Part shown: positions 31,947 to 35,148 of the stretch, one piece after another
Numbering within the stretch: the first letter of the stretch is position 1
Layout of the letters: every line of letters begins with the position of its first letter
Source: DATLNF01 sp046590575
GTDB lineage: Bacteria > Actinomycetota > Actinomycetes > BP-191
DNA: 35,148 nt
Direction: 5' to 3'
NCBI GenBank assembly: GCA_046590575.1
Contig: JBKJUS010000074.1
Location: 1-35,148, forward strand
Notes under the pieces: model-generated
The model's database searches: none
Told to the model about the DNA's origin: nothing
Seen by the model: the letters and a program-made list of their open reading frames with translations, nothing else
Made by a program: the position numbers and the translations under genes

Positions 31947-32891
31947 TTAACCCGCATCTTCCGATGCGGCGGCAGCGCGTCGGCGGCGTACCGGGGCCGG
32001 TCGTAGATTCGCGGCCGCGTCCGGCGCAATCGAGGTCACACCGGATGCCAACGTCGAGCCGTCGACGTCGAGGTGAGCGAACGCAGTGACGATCTCATGC
32101 ACCACTCGACCGTCGATCGGCAGGGAGAGGTGGCCGGCGCCGCGGACGAACACGTTGCGGGCGTGCAGGTCGGGGTGGTCGATGCGGGCGGACGACTTGG
32201 GTACGACTAGCTCGTCGAGGTCACTCCAGAACGCGATGAAGCGGGTACGGCACTGTGGTGCCGGTTCCTCGAGCTCACGGACGACCGCGGAGCCGACCCG
32301 AAGGGACTTCAGCGCCCGGCCGACGAAGAGGTGAGCAGCGCGGGTGCCTTGGTGCGGCGTACCGAGGGTGGCCAGAGTGTGGATGCGCTGGTCGCCGTCG
32401 AGCCGTTGGACGTAGTAGCGCGCGACGAGGCCACCCATCGAGTGGCCCACCACGTGCACCCGCTCGTAGCCGGTCTCCTGGCAGAGCTGGTCGACCAACG
32501 TCCCGAGGCGGTGCGCGGCACGGGGTACGTCGTGCGTGAGCACGTTGTAGTTCATCGTCACCACGCGACCGAAGCCCCGCCGGTGCAACGCGCGGCGCAA
32601 CAGGGTGAAGATCGAGCGGTTGTCCACCCAGCCGTGGATCAGCACGATCGGGGTGCCGGCCGCCTCGACGTCGCCGAGGATCAGGCTCCGCTTGACCGGA
32701 TTGAGCCCGGTCAGCGAGTAGCGCCCCTGGCCCTTTCGGGTGCGCTCGCGCAGGGCGCCCATCGGGTAGAGGGCGGCGTGCGCGGCCGCCCACACCACTT
32801 CGACGCCGGCACCGCGAAGACCGGCTGGACTCAGCAACGCTCGGGCGGTGTCGCGCGCGGCCGTGCTCGCTCGCCATGCTGCGTTCTTCAC
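31947..32891 (-). CDS. Alpha/beta-hydrolase, lipase-like
   Basis: 314 residues. Alpha/beta-hydrolase fold with oxyanion region PIVLIHGWVDN, nucleophile elbow GHSMGG (Ser151), LATLGTPHQGT after it, probable acid in FWSDLDELV (Asp224 or Asp226) and His254 in RGAGHLSLP. This set is typical of actinobacterial triacylglycerol lipase/esterase proteins (lipase class 2-like). The N-terminus (about 1–45) is Ala/Arg-rich and amphipathic with no clear signal peptide, so location is uncertain. The end is Ala/Arg-rich (VRRRRAAAASEDAG). GTG 32891 follows TGGAGG closely. The true substrate is unknown. Confidence 0.85.
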   Translation of the reverse strand: MKNAAWRASTAARDTARALLSPAGLRGAGVEVVWAAAHAALYPMGALRERTRKGQGRYSLTGLNPVKRSLILGDVEAAGTPIVLIHGWVDNRSIFTLLRRALHRRGFGRVVTMNYNVLTHDVPRAAHRLGTLVDQLCQETGYERVHVVGHSMGGLVARYYVQRLDGDQRIHTLATLGTPHQGTRAAHLFVGRALKSLRVGSAVVRELEEPAPQCRTRFIAFWSDLDELVVPKSSARIDHPDLHARNVFVRGAGHLSLPIDGRVVHEIVTAFAHLDVDGSTLASGVTSIAPDAAANLRPAPVRRRRAAAASEDAG

Positions 32892-33001
32892 GAGCCTCCA
32901 GGACGTCCGCGGGGTCAGGCCAGAGCAGGAGTACCCAAAAACTTAGCCGATCATCGCGGTCATCGGTGTCGGATCGGCGCGAGTCGCGGAGCGCGGCGGG
33001 A

Positions 33002-33586
33002 TCACAGCCCGTCGGGTGGGCGTGCGTCGGCGATGTGCTGAGGGGTCAGGCAGGCCCCGAGCGGCTCGCCGGCCGCGGAGGAGCGTCGGCCCGCGGTGGG
33101 GTCGACGAAGAGCCGGCCGCTGGCTGCCCGGACGGGCAGCAGCAGCAGGCCGTCGCCGCCACCGACACGCTGTCCGGCGGCGTCGAAGCGGCCGGTCTCG
33201 GCGTCGGTCCACCCCCCGTCTGCTGGGCAGAAGGCGACGGCATCGCCGATCGCAACGAGCCCGGCCCGCCGGTCGACCCAGCCGCTGCCGTCCGGCAGCG
33301 CGGTGACCTCGCCGTCGGCGTACCGCGAAAGCGGCCCCTGGTCGACGAACGGCGCGCCCGGGGTTGCCGGTCGCAGCAGTAGGTAAGCCACGCCGGCGAC
33401 CAGGATTGCGGCACCGAAAACCAAGGCGGTGACCAGCCAGGGCAGTCCGAGCTCCGACCTGATGAGGATCTTTCGCTTCGCCGCCTTGCGCGGTAGGTAG
33501 CCGAAGCGCTCCCCGGTGTCAGGGTCGATCGGCACTCCGCCGCCGATCGGTACGGCGGGGCGCGGACGCCGCGGCTTGTCCGTCAC
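33002..33586 (-). CDS. One-TM protein with a possible Rieske-derived extracellular domain, coupled to the carboxyltransferase gene
   Basis: 194 residues. A basic, Pro-rich cytoplasmic start (KPRRPRPAVPIGGGVPIDPDTG, KAAKRK), one membrane helix about 49–71 (PWLVTALVFGAAILVAGVAYLLL), then an outer domain. Its part AFCPADGGWTDAETGRFDAA followed by LLLLPVRAASGRLFVDP resembles the second half of a Rieske domain, in which CPxH, FDxxTG and a GrlyV strand occur, but the cluster ligands are missing (CPAD, no paired His). Alternative: an unrelated domain. GTG 33586 overlaps the stop of the carboxyltransferase gene (GTGA, 33583–33586), so they are translationally coupled. Function unknown. Confidence 0.75.
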   Translation of the reverse strand: MTDKPRRPRPAVPIGGGVPIDPDTGERFGYLPRKAAKRKILIRSELGLPWLVTALVFGAAILVAGVAYLLLRPATPGAPFVDQGPLSRYADGEVTALPDGSGWVDRRAGLVAIGDAVAFCPADGGWTDAETGRFDAAGQRVGGGDGLLLLPVRAASGRLFVDPTAGRRSSAAGEPLGACLTPQHIADARPPDGL

Positions 33587-34974
33587 GTCAGGTTGCCCGG
33601 CAGCGGCCGCGACCAGCGCAGCTCCCGCTCACGAAGCCGCTCGTCTGCCTCGCGGCAGCGCAGCCGGGCGATGGCGCTGGCAACCACAGCGCGCAGGCCG
33701 GCCGGATCGCTCGGCGCCGCAGCGTCGGCCAGACCGAGCCCGAGCAGGTCGGTCGGCGTGAGTCGCATTCGTTCCGCCGCTTCTGCCAGGTCCACCCGCA
33801 GTGCGGCGGCGGCGCCCTCCGGCGCCAGCGCGGTGAGGTAGGCATCGCCGGTGACGAGGACGACGTCGCAGACGGCTGCGGCGAGTGCACCACCCGAGCC
33901 GCCCTCACCGACTAGTACGGCCACGGTCGGCGCGCGGACCCCGAGGAGGGCGTCCACTGCGTCACTGATGGCACTCGCGATGCCGGCGGCCTCAGCCGAT
34001 GCGCTCGGGTCGGCTCCCGGTGTGTCGATGACTGTCAGCAGCGGGACCTCGAGGCGATGGGCCAGGTGAGCTGCCCGCTCGAGCACCCGGTAGCCCGCTG
34101 GCGTCGGGCGCACGTGTTTCGCACTCGCCACCGCTATTCCCACCACGGTGCCGACTCCGGGCAGGCTGCCGACGCGAGCAGCCACGGTGGAGTCGTCGCC
34201 CGGAGATCGCAACGGCGACGCGTCGGTGAGCATCTGCTCGAGCAACGGGACGCCGCTCGGTGCGTCGGAGGTGCGGGCGCGCTGCACCTGGTCGAGCCCA
34301 CCTCGGTTCGCTGGGTCAGGGGTGAAGAAGACCTCGTCGATGTCCTGCGGGACACCGCGCAGCAGCCGCAACCACCGCCCGAGCGCGTCGGCCATGTCGT
34401 CTCCGGCTGCGACCTCGTCGACCAGGCCGGCAGCGAGCGCTGATTCGGCGGTATGGCTGTTCGCCGGCAGCGGTACGCCGGTCACGGCCTCGACGACCCG
34501 GGGCCCGGCGAAGCCGACCGTGGCGCCCGCCACGGCGAGGCGTACGTCGGCCCGGCTCACGACTCCGACCAAGACCCCACCCGTCGTCGGATGATCGGCT
34601 ACCGCGAGGTGCGGCACGCCCGCCGCGGCGAGCCGACGCAGCGCGAGCTGGGTGCGGGCGATGCCGACGAGCGCGGCATTGCCCTCCTGCAGTCGGGTGC
34701 CCCCTGTCCGGACGAAGGACACCAGGGGCTCGCGGTATTTCGCAGCCAGCTCGCAGGCCTCGGCGAAAGCCGTCGCGTCGAGCTCGCCGAAGCTGCCGCC
34801 GTACGCCGTGAAGTCCCAGACACAGGCGACGACCTTCACGCCGCCGATCTCGCCGATGGCGTAGCGCACCACCTCGGCAGGTGAGTAACCGGGCCAGCCA
34901 AGCGGGTTGCGCCCGACCCGCTCGTAGCGGGGGAAGGAGAAGCGCTGGAGCAGCCGATCGCGCCAGTCGTCCAC
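33583..34974 (-). CDS. Acetyl-CoA carboxylase carboxyltransferase, fused AccD–AccA type
   Basis: 463 residues from GTG 34974 (DDWRDRLLQRFSFPRYERV); the open frame runs beyond the window edge, but that part lies opposite the next gene and is not protein-like. The N-terminal half is AccD-like (KVVACVWDFTAYGGSFGE, LVSFVRTGGTRLQEGNAAL, SRADVRLAVAGATVGFAGPR with the VEAVTG region). The C-terminal half is AccA-like (RVLERAAHLAHRLEVPLLTV, TPGADPSASAEAAGIA, GEGGSGGALAAA, APEGAAAALR). It would transfer carboxyl from biotin to acetyl-CoA or a related acyl-CoA. It resembles the AccD3-type single-chain proteins of mycobacteria. No Zn ribbon is visible at the N-terminus, and the acyl-CoA is not known. Confidence 0.88.
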   Translation of the reverse strand: MDDWRDRLLQRFSFPRYERVGRNPLGWPGYSPAEVVRYAIGEIGGVKVVACVWDFTAYGGSFGELDATAFAEACELAAKYREPLVSFVRTGGTRLQEGNAALVGIARTQLALRRLAAAGVPHLAVADHPTTGGVLVGVVSRADVRLAVAGATVGFAGPRVVEAVTGVPLPANSHTAESALAAGLVDEVAAGDDMADALGRWLRLLRGVPQDIDEVFFTPDPANRGGLDQVQRARTSDAPSGVPLLEQMLTDASPLRSPGDDSTVAARVGSLPGVGTVVGIAVASAKHVRPTPAGYRVLERAAHLAHRLEVPLLTVIDTPGADPSASAEAAGIASAISDAVDALLGVRAPTVAVLVGEGGSGGALAAAVCDVVLVTGDAYLTALAPEGAAAALRVDLAEAAERMRLTPTDLLGLGLADAAAPSDPAGLRAVVASAIARLRCREADERLRERELRWSRPLPGNLT

Positions 34975-35035
34975 ACCGGTAGCATCGCAGAGTCCGGTCG
35001 AGGCGTATGAGCCGAGAGAGCGAGGAGGTGCAGCG

Positions 35036-35148
35036 ATGGCCAGCGGAGGTCGCATTCGCGTCGTGGTCGCCAAGCCGGGTCTCGACGGGCATGACCGCGG
35101 CGCCAAGGTCGTCGCCCGGGCGCTGCGCGATGCCGGCATGGAGGTCAT
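35036..35148 (+). CDS. Cobalamin-binding methylmalonyl-CoA mutase C-terminal-domain protein, partial
   Basis: Only the first 37 codons are in the window: MASGGRIRVVVAKPGLDGHD, RGAKVVARALRDAGMEV. This is the start of the B12-binding domain, with the DxHxxG motif in LDGHDRG, as in methylmalonyl-CoA mutase small-domain proteins (about 140 residues in stand-alone form). ATG 35036 has a strong GAGGAGG five to six bases upstream. It is divergent from the carboxyltransferase gene across 61 bases. Whether it is stand-alone or part of a longer mutase cannot be seen. Confidence 0.88.
   Translation, partial: MASGGRIRVVVAKPGLDGHDRGAKVVARALRDAGMEV

Noticed and set aside
34975..35148. N-terminal extension of the carboxyltransferase frame to the window edge
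   Set aside because: It runs antisense to the B12-domain gene, which has a strong ribosome binding site and the DxHxxG motif.

Overview
This window is chromosomal DNA from a high-GC actinobacterium (phylum Actinomycetota). The evidence is a WhiB-family regulator, a BldM-type response regulator, His-tailed GroEL1, the guaB–guaB3 pair, DUF5319, PspC-domain kinases and many GTG starts. From memory, the order groES–groEL1–whiD/whiB3–bldM–(DUF5319)–guaB–guaB3–guaA matches the backbone of Streptomyces (SCO4761 to SCO4771 area) and Mycobacterium (Rv3418c to Rv3396c area). The species cannot be named. WhiD plus BldM suggests a lineage with a sporulation or differentiation programme. No tRNA, rRNA, insertion sequence, prophage, integrase or CRISPR array was seen, and no gene-free stretch exceeds about 210 bases.

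Left part (1–13887). The end of groES, then groEL1 with its terminator and a short tandem repeat. A lipoprotein-like M15 peptidase with an unusual FtsX/MacB-like N-terminal domain follows, then whiD. A shared control region holds two 18-base direct repeats and separates whiD from a divergent MerR-type regulator with a CarH/LitR cobalamin-binding domain. Then come a TPR-like helical protein, a degenerate NarL-type kinase-like protein and bldM (4-base overlap), DUF5319, guaB, guaB3, a GAF-containing sensor kinase on the opposite strand, and guaA. The guanine-nucleotide genes are ordinary core genes. The whiD–CarH-like–TPR–pseudokinase–bldM block is the most interesting part: it looks like a developmental switch that may take B12, light or redox input.

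Middle part (13978–23132). A membrane-anchored blue-copper protein, an acyl-CoA dehydrogenase, the giant DEAH helicase HrpA and a lytic transglycosylase all read leftward and are closely spaced. A small cupin and a secreted Asp-box (sialidase-like) propeller read rightward and meet the next leftward genes at a shared CTAG stop.

Right part (22916–35148). An envelope-stress module of LiaFSR type: a PspC/LiaF-like membrane protein (plus a small two-helix protein) diverges from a PspC-domain histidine kinase and its LuxR-type regulator across a perfect 17-base palindrome. Then a three-gene run of small secreted proteins, pcrA helicase, a FabI/InhA enoyl reductase, an M23 endopeptidase, an alpha/beta-hydrolase lipase, a one-TM protein with a possible Rieske relic coupled to a fused AccD–AccA carboxyltransferase, and the start of a B12-binding methylmalonyl-CoA mutase C-domain protein. 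All functions are read from sequence motifs by eye; no database search was possible.
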